A stretch of DNA of 64,000 bases. It comes from Leclercia adecarboxylata (GTDB taxonomy: Bacteria; Pseudomonadota; Gammaproteobacteria; Enterobacterales; Enterobacteriaceae). Below the pieces are notes generated by a model. The model saw only the letters and a list, made by a program, of their open reading frames with translations. It made no database searches and was not told where the DNA came from. Within the stretch, counting starts at the first letter, position 1. Every line of letters starts with the position of its first letter. Made by a program: the position numbers and the translations under genes. This document shows positions 38,377 to 47,289 of the stretch, piece by piece. Where the stretch lies: contig NZ_CP040889.1 in NCBI RefSeq assembly GCF_006171285.1, positions 124,001-188,000 of the forward strand, written 5' to 3'.

Positions 38377-38613
38377 TTATTTGAATATTCCTTGCCTGAC
38401 TCGCTCTCTTATCAGAGGAGCCAACCGCACTTTCCCGGGGGAAATAACTTCCGTTACTGTTTCCACTCTCAATAAGTCCCGTAGCCCTGTTCGACGGGAC
38501 ACAGAAAACTGCTGGCAAATATCATTAACCGACAGGGAATTACCGGTATAGAGCTGGAGCAATATCCACCCCAGTCTTTCAGCGATCTTCTCGCCTCGTG
38601 ACTGACGCATCAT
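38377..38613 (-). CDS. Short HTH_11-type DNA-binding protein, possibly a truncated WYL regulator
   Basis: A 78-residue protein (GWILLQLYTGNSLSVNDICQ, QFSVSRRTGLRDL) similar to the N-terminal HTH of the WYL regulator at 35281. It lacks any WYL domain. It could be a remnant of a second regulator or a stand-alone repressor for the minus-strand small-gene cluster. The intact frame and ATG-ATG start slightly favour a real gene. Confidence 0.6.
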   Translation of the reverse strand: MMRQSRGEKIAERLGWILLQLYTGNSLSVNDICQQFSVSRRTGLRDLLRVETVTEVISPGKVRLAPLIRERVRQGIFK

Positions 38614-38693
38614 AGGTACCTGTATAGTTTTGTTTTAACAGTCCATCGGCCAAGACCGACCCTAACACACTGTAATATCGATGTTATTTATGC

Positions 38694-38717
38694 GGTGTAA
38701 AACTGCCGTTGGGGTAA
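38694..38717 (+). repeat. 24-bp direct repeat, copy 2
   Basis: Identical to 27644-27667 and in the same orientation, in a 295-bp non-coding gap between the short HTH gene and the DUF2787-like gene. Flanking sequences differ, so this is a short specific duplication rather than part of a larger repeat. Confidence 0.8.
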
Positions 38718-38908
38718 TGGAGTCATCGTTATCACCCCGTCACTGAGTAATGCGACATTTGGGCCTAAACCACGAGGGATCTGAGATCCCCCGTGTCTGC
38801 ACATGTTTATGCGAACAGCCAGGAAAAAGAGACATCATCACCATGCTGTGTTGCACGCCACATGCAGAAGATTACAAAGCCGCCCGCTTTCTTCCTGTTC
38901 ATAACGGG

Positions 38909-39343
38909 TCAACAACTTTCCACAGTTACCGTTACCCGGTAAATCCCCATAGAGAGATATTCCATAAAATTACTCTCCCACAGGGACCAGAGTTCATTCT
39001 TCTCAGATGCCAATGAAATATCTCCAATCAGATAATGGGAGACGTAATGACCCGACCAGCAAAAGTCCATTTCCTTTTCCAGCTCCGGGTAAACTCGCCC
39101 CATGTAACTAAAGTCTGTGACATAATCGAAATACCATTCGTTATCCTGTCGGATGAACCGCATTTCAACCGGATGAAATCCCCCGGATTCTGCACTGTAG
39201 TCCGGGTTACGAAAATTAATGACCACTGCCCTGACCGATGTTTGCTGAGATTGTTCTGCCAGAAGCGTAGCGATGTGCTGCTGAAATAATTTAGTGACAG
39301 GCAGCGTTAATCCTTCCTGTTTTAAGACATACTGGGTTTGCAT
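38909..39343 (-). CDS. DUF2787-like protein
   Basis: A 144-residue protein resembling the DUF2787 family common in enterobacterial genomic islands: FHPVEMRFIRQDNEWYFDYV, TDFSYMGRVYPELEKEMDFC and ENF-type ending (WESNFMEYLSMGIYRVTVTV). No biochemical function is known. It is one of a run of small minus-strand genes (38909-40688) in the right arm. Confidence 0.65.
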   Translation of the reverse strand: MQTQYVLKQEGLTLPVTKLFQQHIATLLAEQSQQTSVRAVVINFRNPDYSAESGGFHPVEMRFIRQDNEWYFDYVTDFSYMGRVYPELEKEMDFCWSGHYVSHYLIGDISLASEKNELWSLWESNFMEYLSMGIYRVTVTVESC

Positions 39344-39415
39344 AATGAATTTTCCTGAAGAAGATGAACAGTGGTGAGTAGCCGTTTCTGGTTGTATGAA
39401 CGTACTGGTAAAGAA

Positions 39416-39946
39416 TTAATCCTCCGCGTTGTTTTCTCTATCCCCAACTTTGCTGAGTGTTTTCAGGCGCACCCGCCAGTCGGCATATAAAACATGCGTA
39501 AATAATTTCTCCGGATGCGCCTCCAGCAGGCATATATCTGGCGAGCGCAGAACAGCAGCCAGAAAACCAGCATTATTGGCACTAGCCCCTTTAAATAATG
39601 GTCTGAATACGCCAGATGTGAAGCCCGTTGTCGGTTGCACTTCGAGTACACTTTCAATCTTAGAAAGTGCGATCCAGTCTTTAGAGAACAATCCTCCGCT
39701 ACCATTTGCCATGAGACGCAGGTAAAGTTCATTATCCGTTTCAGACATTGCCAGTTGCCATGTCAGCATACCACTGGATTTAGGACTAATTTTTTCCGCC
39801 TGTCCTGATTCAATGAGCAGCTTATAACTCTCTTCAGGTAATATTCGCTCATCTTCAGTGATACCTTTTTCAACATCACTTAAATCATTATTTAACGCCA
39901 GCTCATCGTGTTCATTATTGTTTTTCACTGCCTTTGATTTTCTCAT
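39416..39946 (-). CDS. Hypothetical protein
   Basis: A 176-residue protein with a basic N-terminus (MRKSKAVKNNNEHDE), an acidic stretch, then a folded-looking domain (GMLTWQLAMSETDNELYLRL, WIALSKIESVLEV). No family recognised. It has a good ribosome-binding site (AGGAGAAG) and lies 25 bp after the following minus-strand gene's stop, suggesting an operon with 39972-40343. Confidence 0.62.
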   Translation of the reverse strand: MRKSKAVKNNNEHDELALNNDLSDVEKGITEDERILPEESYKLLIESGQAEKISPKSSGMLTWQLAMSETDNELYLRLMANGSGGLFSKDWIALSKIESVLEVQPTTGFTSGVFRPLFKGASANNAGFLAAVLRSPDICLLEAHPEKLFTHVLYADWRVRLKTLSKVGDRENNAED

Positions 39947-39971
39947 TTTCTTCTCCTGATTTTAATCTGAT

Positions 39972-40343
39972 TTACAGACGCAATTGCGCCATAGACATTA
40001 ATGTATCAATCCCAACAAGAGAACAATTGGGGTGAAATAACAAATAAATACCATTCCCGTTATCTTCTGTAATGGATAGCATCAAATAATATTCATCTGT
40101 CAGACGGACCACGAACTCAGGGTTTGCAATTAAATGATGAATTACATCTAATACGTGCCGTTTAAAATCTTCGGGAACATCATGAGGTTCAATGTACATT
40201 AATGTTACGCCAACCTCACCCCAGAAATCCCTTGCGGAGAATTCATCATCAAATGGAATTATCAGTTCTTTTTTCAAGACGGTCATAACCGAATCGGGAA
40301 GAAGGAGCGATGGCAGGTCTTTCCAGCTCGAGACAAATTTCAT
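39972..40343 (-). CDS. Hypothetical protein
   Basis: A 123-residue acidic protein (MKFVSSWKDLPSLLLPDSVM start) without recognised domain, signal or membrane segment. It resembles immunity or small accessory proteins in size, but nothing in the sequence proves this. It is transcribed with 39416-39946 on the minus strand and is separated from the upstream gene by a clear terminator at 40365-40393. Confidence 0.62.
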   Translation of the reverse strand: MKFVSSWKDLPSLLLPDSVMTVLKKELIIPFDDEFSARDFWGEVGVTLMYIEPHDVPEDFKRHVLDVIHHLIANPEFVVRLTDEYYLMLSITEDNGNGIYLLFHPNCSLVGIDTLMSMAQLRL

Positions 40344-40364
40344 TGAATAATCCTCATAAACAAA

Positions 40365-40393
40365 AACCCCGATACGTCTTAAGTATCGGGGTT
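40365..40393 (-). terminator. Rho-independent terminator
   Basis: An 11-bp perfect stem (AACCCCGATAC with GTATCGGGGTT), loop of seven, followed on the minus strand by TTTTTG. It ends the transcript of the zinc-ribbon-like gene and integrase region. Confidence 0.8.
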
Positions 40394-40436
40394 ATATAGA
40401 CAGGGTTAAGAATCTTAAATTTCCTTCCGAGGTCAT

Positions 40437-40688
40437 CTATATTCTTTCATAATATCCACACGATTTACAGATCAGCACTGGTGCATTATTTCTTTCTCGT
40501 TGCTCCAGAAATCCAAAGAGGCGTTTTATTGCCGTGATGATGTTTTTGAGCAATTCACATAATTGCTCCGGGCTGATATAACCAGCAGACGTTGTCAGGA
40601 ACCGATCATCGCGAGTCAACTCAGCTATCTTTCCGGCTGTTTCTGTCACTGTGTTTCGGCTACCGCACTTAGGACATTTTAACGACAT
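40437..40688 (-). CDS. Small zinc-ribbon-like protein
   Basis: An 83-residue protein with an N-terminal C-x-x-C (LKCPKCGSRN) and a C-terminal C-x-x-C (LICKSCGYYERI), together able to bind one zinc; a helical segment lies between. Role unknown, possibly nucleic-acid or protein binding. ATG 40688 has GGAG seven bases upstream; ATG 40694 is too close to it. Confidence 0.62.
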   Translation of the reverse strand: MSLKCPKCGSRNTVTETAGKIAELTRDDRFLTTSAGYISPEQLCELLKNIITAIKRLFGFLEQRERNNAPVLICKSCGYYERI

Positions 40689-40719
40689 AATCATTCTCCA
40701 CGTTTTAGGGATGCTAAAA

Positions 40720-41922
40720 TCAATGTTCTTTACCGGTTGTAACGGTGTTCAAAAGAAGGTCGGTAACGCCCTGCCCGGTCTGACGCATACGCTCTGGTGT
40801 CAATTTTGCGTAGCGTTCAGTACTCTGAATGCTGGCATGGGCCAGTTGGGCTTTAACGTCATACAAACTGTACTGACCACTGGAGACAAGTAATGATGCG
40901 ACGGAATGGCGCGTAGTGTGGAAACAGACTTCACTTTTATCTATCCCGCACTCTGTCAGTATTTTTTCATAGGCCCACCGGGGTTCTGATATCGGTTTTC
41001 CATTATCTTTTACGGCAAACAGATAGGGGTTGCTGCCAGCCCGTGGGATCGAATCAATAATGGATAATGCAACATCACTGAGATACACAGTTCTGCTGCG
41101 ACCATTCTTAGTATAAGGAATGAATAACGACCTGTTATCCCGATCAATATGTTTGTACATGACGTTCAGCATTTCTGATTTGCGTGTACCGGTTAACAGC
41201 AGCATGGCTATCAGTCCCCCGGCTGCCTTATTGGGGTATCGTACCGCAGCGTCGAGGATCCTTCTGATCTCATCGGCATCAAAAAAGCGCGTCCGCTGAT
41301 TATTCTCCTTCAGCAAAGGGAGCTTATCGGCTTCATTCTTCTCCAGGACATCCTGTCGTAGCGCATAACGCCCCATAGTTTTCAGAATAGCCAGTGCCCT
41401 GTTACAGGTAGACGGTGCATACTGCTGGCCGTGAATACGACCTTCAAGCATGTCGAAAAGCACCTGCTGGATTTCCCGGGCCCGAAGGTCACAGTAACGT
41501 ATCTTCCCCAGACGAGGTTCAATGTATTGCGTGAAACGCTGAACATCCTTATGCCAGGACTTTTTATGGCGCTTGATGAACGGAACATAGGTCTGGTGAA
41601 AAAACTCACTAAGCGTTGGCATCGCACGATAATTATCGCGCTCTGCCTTGGGGTCATTTCCCAGTGCAATCGCCTCCTTATGACGGCGAGCTATCTGGCG
41701 AGCTGTCCCCACATCAATTTCAGGGAATCTGCCAATACTGATACTTTTTTTGGTACCGTGGAATGTGTAGCGCAGGAGGAAACGTTTGTTACCTGTTCGG
41801 CCTGAGAGACATTTAAGGCCGATGACTTCGGTATCAGACACCTCAAGCTCTGTAGATCGGGTATCTGTGTTTGCCGGAAGGGCTTTGATGGATGAATTGG
41901 TGAATCGGAAGGATTTCTGCAT
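40720..41922 (-). CDS. P4-type tyrosine integrase (pipolin recombinase 2)
   Basis: A 400-residue integrase with an N-terminal DUF4102-like arm-binding domain (RYTFHGTKKSISIGRFPEID), core-binding domain and catalytic domain: LLTGTRKSEMLNVMY (Arg), CFHTTRHSVASLL (H-x-x-R) and LAHASIQSTERYAKL (His and Tyr nucleophile). It lies about 1 kb from the intact tRNA-Leu, the usual position of an integrase relative to its attachment site, so it is the best candidate for integration into the tRNA. ATG 41922 has GAGGA upstream. Confidence 0.92.
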   Translation of the reverse strand: MQKSFRFTNSSIKALPANTDTRSTELEVSDTEVIGLKCLSGRTGNKRFLLRYTFHGTKKSISIGRFPEIDVGTARQIARRHKEAIALGNDPKAERDNYRAMPTLSEFFHQTYVPFIKRHKKSWHKDVQRFTQYIEPRLGKIRYCDLRAREIQQVLFDMLEGRIHGQQYAPSTCNRALAILKTMGRYALRQDVLEKNEADKLPLLKENNQRTRFFDADEIRRILDAAVRYPNKAAGGLIAMLLLTGTRKSEMLNVMYKHIDRDNRSLFIPYTKNGRSRTVYLSDVALSIIDSIPRAGSNPYLFAVKDNGKPISEPRWAYEKILTECGIDKSEVCFHTTRHSVASLLVSSGQYSLYDVKAQLAHASIQSTERYAKLTPERMRQTGQGVTDLLLNTVTTGKEH

Positions 41923-42002
41923 GATTATCCTCATGTATCTTACTGATATCATGAAAATAATATATATCTGAAGGTGTATTTATTACGGGGCGTGATTGGA
42001 GA

Positions 42003-42965
42003 ATGGAAAAGCTATTAGACGCGTACAAACGGATATTACAGGAGGTTGACGCCCGGTCATTTAACCTGAGTGAGGATAAATACTCAAGCGTCTTTTTACC
42101 TGTACCCTTTGAAGAATACTTGCATTCACCGGTGAAAATCATGCTGGTTGGACGTGAAACCGCTGGCTGGAATACGCTGAATGGTAAGAATACGATGTCA
42201 CGGGTGCTGGGACTTATACCTGACGTCACCATCGGGCAGGTGGTTGAAGAGGCTGTAGCTCGTTACAGGAATCATCTTCCGGTACAAAATGAAGGCACCA
42301 CCAACCTCAAATCACGTAGCCACTTCACGCAATATCATTTCCGACTGGCCCGGGAGCTTAATTTTCCTCCTCAGGCTATCGTGTATGCCAATCTACTGGC
42401 GTGGGATTACGACGGACTGACCCCTCTCAATCGCCCTCAAAATGAAGTGCAGGAAGTCATATTAGCCTCGCTGAAACTTCTGGCGGTACAAATTAAAAAC
42501 CTTGAGCCTGATTTCATCATCTTTGCATCCGGAGCACGGAGAACAGACTACATCATAAAACAGTTGCTTACTGAACTGGGCGGCAATGAGACTTCTTCAG
42601 TCATTTTGGGGAAGCTATGGGAGTTCAAAACAGATAATACAATCTGTTTCAGAATTGCTCATCCAAGGGCTATGCGCGGACACCAGAAGTACAGAGAAGA
42701 GGTGATTGCGCGAATTACGCAACTTGTACTCAGGGTGGCTAGAACATTACAGTTTTCTCAGCAGGCCCCCCTTCCCGGAAGAGTACCGGAAAACAGGCAA
42801 AGCAACCTGGTTCTCTATGCTGGAGGCGACACGTTCAATTCGGCATTACCAGGCTGTAGATTGCAGCTCATTGCACCCCGTGAGCACAGGATATGCACAG
42901 GGCGTGAATTGCATGCACAAAAAAACCACCCGAAGGTGGTTTCACGACACTGCTTATTGGTTTGA
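42003..42965 (+). CDS. Uracil-DNA glycosylase-like protein
   Basis: A 320-residue protein with a UDG-superfamily-like core: KIMLVGRETAGWN near residue 47 in the position of the water-activating loop, NLLAWDYDG, PDFIIFASGARR, and RIAHPRAMRGHQKY in the position of the H-P-S leucine loop. UDG genes are a regular pipolin component. The last about 70 residues read through sequence next to the attachment site, including the tRNA terminator, and look non-native, so the reading frame may have been extended at the element boundary. Enzyme activity is uncertain because the catalytic residues are non-standard. Confidence 0.72.
   Translation: MEKLLDAYKRILQEVDARSFNLSEDKYSSVFLPVPFEEYLHSPVKIMLVGRETAGWNTLNGKNTMSRVLGLIPDVTIGQVVEEAVARYRNHLPVQNEGTTNLKSRSHFTQYHFRLARELNFPPQAIVYANLLAWDYDGLTPLNRPQNEVQEVILASLKLLAVQIKNLEPDFIIFASGARRTDYIIKQLLTELGGNETSSVILGKLWEFKTDNTICFRIAHPRAMRGHQKYREEVIARITQLVLRVARTLQFSQQAPLPGRVPENRQSNLVLYAGGDTFNSALPGCRLQLIAPREHRICTGRELHAQKNHPKVVSRHCLLV
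42923..42942 (-). terminator. tRNA-Leu operon terminator carried by the element
   Basis: AAACCACC pairs with GGTGGTTT around CGAA and is followed on the minus strand by a run of seven T. It lies 42 bp after the tRNA-Leu 3' end and restores termination after integration. A related hairpin is at the far attachment site. Confidence 0.8.
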
Positions 42966-42976
42966 TTATTCTACTT

Positions 42977-43039
42977 TTTCCCATGGTAGCCGGAGTGGGA
43001 CTTGAACCCACACAGCGCGAACGCCGAGGGATTTTAAAT
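42977..43039 (-). repeat. Proximal attachment site overlapping tRNA-Leu
   Basis: A 63-bp exact copy of 15006-15068, comprising the 3' half of the intact tRNA-Leu plus seven bases past its end. The crossover reconstituted a complete tRNA gene at this end. Confidence 0.92.
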
Positions 43040-43070
43040 CCCTTGTGTCTACCGATTCCACCATCCGGCC
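42984..43070 (-). tRNA. leuZ: tRNA-Leu (anticodon TAA)
   Basis: 87 nt on the minus strand beginning GGCCGGATGG and ending CCA. Acceptor stem with G-U at position 1, D-arm GGTAGACAC, anticodon loop TTTAAAA (TAA), a long class II variable arm and T-arm GGTTCAAGTCC are present. It is the last tRNA after pgsA as in E. coli, and the integration site of the pipolin. Confidence 0.96.
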
Positions 43071-43082
43071 TCGGGAAGAAAG

Positions 43083-43156
43083 TGGAGGCGCGTTCCGGAG
43101 TCGAACCGGACTAGACGGATTTGCAATCCGCTACATAACCGCTTTGCTAACGCGCC
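43083..43156 (-). tRNA. cysT: tRNA-Cys (anticodon GCA)
   Basis: 74 nt on the minus strand, starting GGCGCGTT and ending CTCCA. The anticodon loop TTGCAAA and T-arm GGTTCGACTCC are clear. It lies between tRNA-Leu and tRNA-Gly as in the glyW-cysT-leuZ operon. Confidence 0.96.
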
Positions 43157-43207
43157 TTAAATCTTTTGTCTTGCGACTGACACCCGCTATTGCGTATGTC
43201 TTAAATT

Positions 43208-43283
<76 letters not shown>

Positions 43284-43435
43284 ATTTATCAAGTCATTAC
43301 GCTAATCACTTGATTTTGCTATCGACTAACGGACCGTGCCGTCGTTCGATGCGTTGCATTCTACTTACCTGACGTTTTGAGTCAACGTTAATTTTCACCC
43401 CAACAGATCGTTTGCTGAAAATTACGTCGAAACGA

Positions 43436-43984
43436 TCACTGATCAAGCAAATCGCCCCGTGCGGCGTTCAAATATTGCAACATTGACCACAGGGTCAGCA
43501 CTGCGGCGACCATAAACAGGCCAATACCAGCCCACTCTACCCACTCGTTTGGACGCCACAGCATCCACACCAGTGCCGCCATCTGCGCGGTAGTTTTGAC
43601 CTTGCCAATCCAGGAGACCGCCACGCTGCTGCGTTTACCCAGTTCCGCCATCCACTCTCGCAGGGCAGAGATGATAATTTCACGGGCAATCATGGTCGCC
43701 GCAGGCAGGGTGACCCACCAGCTGTGATAGTGCTCAACCACCAGCACCATTGCGATGGCCACCATGACTTTGTCTGCTACCGGGTCGAGGAAGGCGCCAA
43801 AACGGGTGCTCTGGTTCCAGCGACGTGCGAGGTAACCGTCAAACCAGTCAGTCACTGCCGCGACAAAAAAGATAAGCGCACATGCGAAAGGAGCCCAGAC
43901 AAAGGGCAGATAAAACGCCAGTACAAAGAAAGGAATGAGCACGACGCGGAAGAGCGTCAGCAACGTAGGGATATTTAATCGCAT
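43436..43984 (-). CDS. pgsA: CDP-diacylglycerol-glycerol-3-phosphate 3-phosphatidyltransferase
   Basis: A 182-residue membrane enzyme (normal length) making phosphatidylglycerophosphate, the committed step to phosphatidylglycerol and cardiolipin. The CDP-alcohol phosphotransferase motif spans [18 protein letters not shown] and LDPVADK, with the Asp, Gly, Arg and Asp residues that bind metal and CDP. Four hydrophobic segments are present. It is downstream of uvrC and upstream of the tRNA genes, the E. coli order. Confidence 0.97.
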   Translation of the reverse strand: MRLNIPTLLTLFRVVLIPFFVLAFYLPFVWAPFACALIFFVAAVTDWFDGYLARRWNQSTRFGAFLDPVADKVMVAIAMVLVVEHYHSWWVTLPAATMIAREIIISALREWMAELGKRSSVAVSWIGKVKTTAQMAALVWMLWRPNEWVEWAGIGLFMVAAVLTLWSMLQYLNAARGDLLDQ

Positions 43985-44040
43985 AGTGACGGTAACTGTT
44001 TGTTGTCAGTAATTATTAGCCCTATGTTGCTACAGAGCCC

Positions 44041-45873
44041 TCAATGTTTCAACGAGTAGTAGATCTTTTCTGCCAGCCCTTGCGAAATACCTGGCACTTT
44101 TGCAATTTCCTCGACGCTGGCGTTGAGTAATCCTTGCAAACCGCCCATATATTTCAGCAACATCTGGCGACGTTTTGGCCCGACCCCTTCGATCGTCTCC
44201 AGCGTGCTGGTATTTTTCACTTTTGCCCGTTTTTTGCGGTGGCCGCTAATAGCGTGATCGTGTGACTCATCGCGAATATGCTGGATCACATGTAACGCAG
44301 GCGAGTCCGGCGGCAGGCTAAAGCCCTCCCCTTCCGGCTCCAGGAACAGGGTTTCCAGCCCGGCTTTACGATCGGTACCTTTTGCCACGCCTAACAACAG
44401 CGGATGATGCTTGTCCCAGGTCACGTCCAGTTCGGCAAACACCGATTTTGCCTGGGCGAGCTGGCCTTTACCCCCGTCAATCAGGATAACGTCCGGGATC
44501 TTACTTCCTTCGATAGCTTTACCGTAGCGACGGCGCAGCACCTGATTCATGGCGGCGTAATCATCCCCGGGGGTGATATCAGTAATGTTGTAGCGCCGGT
44601 ATTCCGCACGCAGCGGGCCGTTCGCGTCGAACACCACGCAGGAGGCCACGGTCTGCTCCCCCATCGTGTGGCTGATATCGAAACACTCCATGCGTTTCAC
44701 TTCCGGCAGTTTGAGCACCGTCGCCAGCGCAACAAGACGCTGATGAACGGTCGACTGCTGCGACAGCTTGGTGGTCAACGCCGTTGCGGCATTGGTGCGC
44801 GCCAGCTTCAGGTAGCGGGCACGATCGCCGCGCGGTTTGGTCTGCACGTTTACCCGACGCCCGGCCAGCTCCGACAGCGAATCTGCCAGCAGGGTTTTAT
44901 CGCTCAGATTAAAATCGAGCAGAATCTCAGACGGCACCGTTCGCATCTGGCTGCCCTGGAGATAGAACTGCCCGACAAAGGTCTCCACCACTTCGCCCAG
45001 CTCCGTACCACCCGGTACTTTCGGGAAATAACTGCGGCTGCCCAGCACCTTACCCTGACGGATAAACAGCACATGCACGCAGGCCATGCCCGCATCGAAC
45101 GACACGCCAATCACGTCCAGGTCGTCGCCGTTATTGGAGACGAACTGTTTTTCCGTTACCCGTCGCACGGCCTGGATCTGATCGCGGATCCGCGCCGCCT
45201 CTTCAAAGTTCAGCGCCTGGCTGGCCTTCTCCATGCGGGCGATAAGCTGATTCAGCACCTGGTCGTCTTTACCGGCCAGGAACAGGCGCACATATTCCAC
45301 CTGTTGAGCGTACTCCTCTTCGCTGACCAGCCCTTCGACGCACGGCCCGAGGCACCGACCTATCTGATACTGCAGGCAGGGGCGAGAGCGGTTGCGATAA
45401 ACACTGTTTTCACACTGGCGAATCGGGAAGATCTTCTGCAGCAGCGCCAGGGTTTCCCGCACCGCGTAGCCGTTAGGGAACGGGCCGAAGTACTCGCCTT
45501 TCGCGTGCTTGGCCCCGCGATGGCTAGCGAGGCGCGGGTGAGTATCGCCACTCAGGAAAATAAACGGGTAGGATTTATCATCGCGCAGCAGCACGTTGTA
45601 ACGCGGCTGATACAGCTTGATGTAGTTATGCTCCAGCAACAGCGCTTCGGTCTCTGTGTGGGTCACAGTGACGTCAATCTGCTGGATCTGAGCGACCAGC
45701 GCTTCTGTTTTGCGGGAGGCAAGATTGCTGCGGAAGTAGCTGGAAAGACGCTTTTTAAGATCTTTCGCTTTTCCGACATAGATAACCGTCCCGCCTGCGT
45801 CGTACATCCGGTAGACGCCTGGCTGGCTGGTGACGGTTTTCAGGAAAGCACTGGATTCAAACACTTCACTCAC
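44041..45873 (-). CDS. uvrC: Excinuclease ABC subunit C
   Basis: 610 residues, as in E. coli. The N-terminal GIY-YIG nuclease ([20 protein letters not shown]) makes the 3' incision in nucleotide excision repair; a cysteine-containing region ([15 protein letters not shown]) follows, then the UVR domain ([20 protein letters not shown]) binding UvrB, an RNase H-like domain ([12 protein letters not shown]) making the 5' incision, and a C-terminal helix-hairpin-helix pair. It overlaps uvrY by four bases, so both are co-expressed. Confidence 0.98.
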   Translation of the reverse strand: MSEVFESSAFLKTVTSQPGVYRMYDAGGTVIYVGKAKDLKKRLSSYFRSNLASRKTEALVAQIQQIDVTVTHTETEALLLEHNYIKLYQPRYNVLLRDDKSYPFIFLSGDTHPRLASHRGAKHAKGEYFGPFPNGYAVRETLALLQKIFPIRQCENSVYRNRSRPCLQYQIGRCLGPCVEGLVSEEEYAQQVEYVRLFLAGKDDQVLNQLIARMEKASQALNFEEAARIRDQIQAVRRVTEKQFVSNNGDDLDVIGVSFDAGMACVHVLFIRQGKVLGSRSYFPKVPGGTELGEVVETFVGQFYLQGSQMRTVPSEILLDFNLSDKTLLADSLSELAGRRVNVQTKPRGDRARYLKLARTNAATALTTKLSQQSTVHQRLVALATVLKLPEVKRMECFDISHTMGEQTVASCVVFDANGPLRAEYRRYNITDITPGDDYAAMNQVLRRRYGKAIEGSKIPDVILIDGGKGQLAQAKSVFAELDVTWDKHHPLLLGVAKGTDRKAGLETLFLEPEGEGFSLPPDSPALHVIQHIRDESHDHAISGHRKKRAKVKNTSTLETIEGVGPKRRQMLLKYMGGLQGLLNASVEEIAKVPGISQGLAEKIYYSLKH

Positions 45874-46526
45874 TGACTAATTAGGGTCTCGGCATTGCAC
45901 AGACCATGACGGATGGCCAGGTGAGTGAGTTCGACATCGCCATGGATGTTCAGTTTACTGAACATTCGGTAGCGGTAGCTGTTCACCGTTTTCGGGCTGA
46001 GATTAAGCTGCTCAGAGATCTCATTCACCTTCTGGCCTTTGGTAATCATCAGCATAATCTGCAATTCGCGCTCAGACAAACTGGCAAACGGTGATTCGGT
46101 CTTTTCTGGCTCAATCTGGCTGAGTGCCATTTGCTGCGCGATATCGGAAGCAATATAGCGCTGTCCGGAATAGACAGACCGGATAGCGTTGACAACTTCC
46201 TGCGGAGCGGCACCTTTGCTCAGATAGCCCGCGGCGCCCGCCTGCATGACTTTTGCAGGAAGGGGGTTTTCAGTGTGAACCGTCAGCATGATCACTTTGG
46301 TATCAACCCAGGCGCGCGCAATTTTACGCGTTGCTTCCAGGCCACCGATACCGGGCATGTTCATGTCCATCAGGACGACATCAGCAGTATTCGTCCGGCA
46401 CCATTTTACGGCATCTTCACCGCAGCAGGCCTCGCCAGCAACTTTTATACCTTTAATATCTTCAAGAATGCGTCGTATCCCTGCGCGCACCAGTTCGTGG
46501 TCATCAACAAGAAGGACGTTGATCAA
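45870..46526 (-). CDS. uvrY: Response regulator UvrY (BarA partner)
   Basis: 218 residues. The receiver domain has the phospho-acceptor Asp in [14 protein letters not shown]; the LuxR-type HTH is [20 protein letters not shown]. Phosphorylated by BarA, it activates csrB/csrC small RNAs and so controls carbon storage, motility and biofilm genes. It is upstream of and coupled to uvrC. The 472-bp upstream region should hold its promoter. Confidence 0.97.
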   Translation of the reverse strand: MINVLLVDDHELVRAGIRRILEDIKGIKVAGEACCGEDAVKWCRTNTADVVLMDMNMPGIGGLEATRKIARAWVDTKVIMLTVHTENPLPAKVMQAGAAGYLSKGAAPQEVVNAIRSVYSGQRYIASDIAQQMALSQIEPEKTESPFASLSERELQIMLMITKGQKVNEISEQLNLSPKTVNSYRYRMFSKLNIHGDVELTHLAIRHGLCNAETLISQ

Positions 46527-46998
46527 AGGAAATTCTCCAGAATAGGGATAACGCTACAGACAGTTAATTCGGCTCATATTAACGTTTTTTATCGCAAACT
46601 GAAAACGTTAAAAAATGCATGCCTTCGATAAGGCTCTCTTTTTTGGAAATTAACTTGTACATCAACTGGAAACAGAAGCCTTGCTCAGTATGGCTCAACC
46701 CTCTTTCTTAAGTCAGATGTTTTCAAAAATTGACGAAATTTAAAGGCTATTTTTCCGCTGTAAAAATACCCCATATAATTTTGTAACAATAATTAACGTT
46801 TGCATTACCTTAGCCAAACAATAATCACGGTCGACACTCTCAAAAAGTTTAGTCGGGGCTAAGGTTTAATTAAATAAACAAGACGGGTAAAAGTACAAAA
46901 AACAACCACTGCATTTTTTTTTACGGCTTGTGGTATACTCCGCCGCCTTGAACTTTGATCTCTGCGCTTAAGCGCCGTTTTTATGATGAGGAAAATAA
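46527..46998. other. 472-bp uvrY-yecF intergenic region
   Basis: AT-rich, non-coding. It contains the divergent uvrY promoter region on the left and a yecF promoter on the right. I see no RNA gene or operator that I can name. Confidence 0.6.
46929..46939 (+). promoter_or_regulatory. Extended -10 promoter upstream of yecF
   Basis: TGTGGTATACT is an extended -10 element (TGn plus TATACT) about 60 bp before the yecF start. The -35 region at the expected spacing is poor, as is common for extended -10 promoters. Confidence 0.5.
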
Positions 46999-47223
46999 AT
47001 GAGCACACCTGATTTTGCCACTGCTGAGAATAATCAAGAACTGGCACAGGAAGTCTCCTGCCTAAAATCTCTGCTGACCCTGATGCTCCAGGCAATGGGC
47101 CAGGCCGACGCGGGTCGTGTGATCCTTAAGATGGAACGCCAGATTGCACAGATGGAAGATTCATCTCAAGCTGAAGTATTTTCCAGCACCGTTAAGCAAA
47201 TCAAGCAAGCTTACCGTCAATAA
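46999..47223 (+). CDS. yecF: YecF family (DUF2594) small protein
   Basis: A 74-residue protein beginning [20 protein letters not shown], the DUF2594 family known from the uvrY-sdiA interval in enterobacteria. It is helical with heptad-like leucines ([20 protein letters not shown]). Function unknown. GAGGAAAAT precedes the start. It converges with sdiA and shares a terminator with it. Confidence 0.9.
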   Translation: MSTPDFATAENNQELAQEVSCLKSLLTLMLQAMGQADAGRVILKMERQIAQMEDSSQAEVFSSTVKQIKQAYRQ

Positions 47224-47229
47224 AACAAA

Positions 47230-47258
47230 AACGGCTGAAAGCAATGCATTCAGCCGTT
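47230..47258. terminator. Bidirectional terminator between yecF and sdiA
   Basis: A 10-bp perfect stem (AACGGCTGAA with TTCAGCCGTT) and a 9-nt loop, flanked by A-rich sequence on the left and TTTA on the right, between two convergent genes. Confidence 0.75.
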
Positions 47259-47289
47259 TACTCGTCTGCCACGCAGAACAGAATTGTAG

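Noticed and set aside
42706..43005. 99-codon ORF overlapping the UDG-like gene and tRNA-Leu
   Set aside because: It runs into the tRNA gene and lies in another frame of the UDG-like gene.
44404..45876. 490-codon ORF on the plus strand
   Set aside because: It is antisense to uvrC over nearly its whole length, has no family features, and arises from the codon bias of the real gene.
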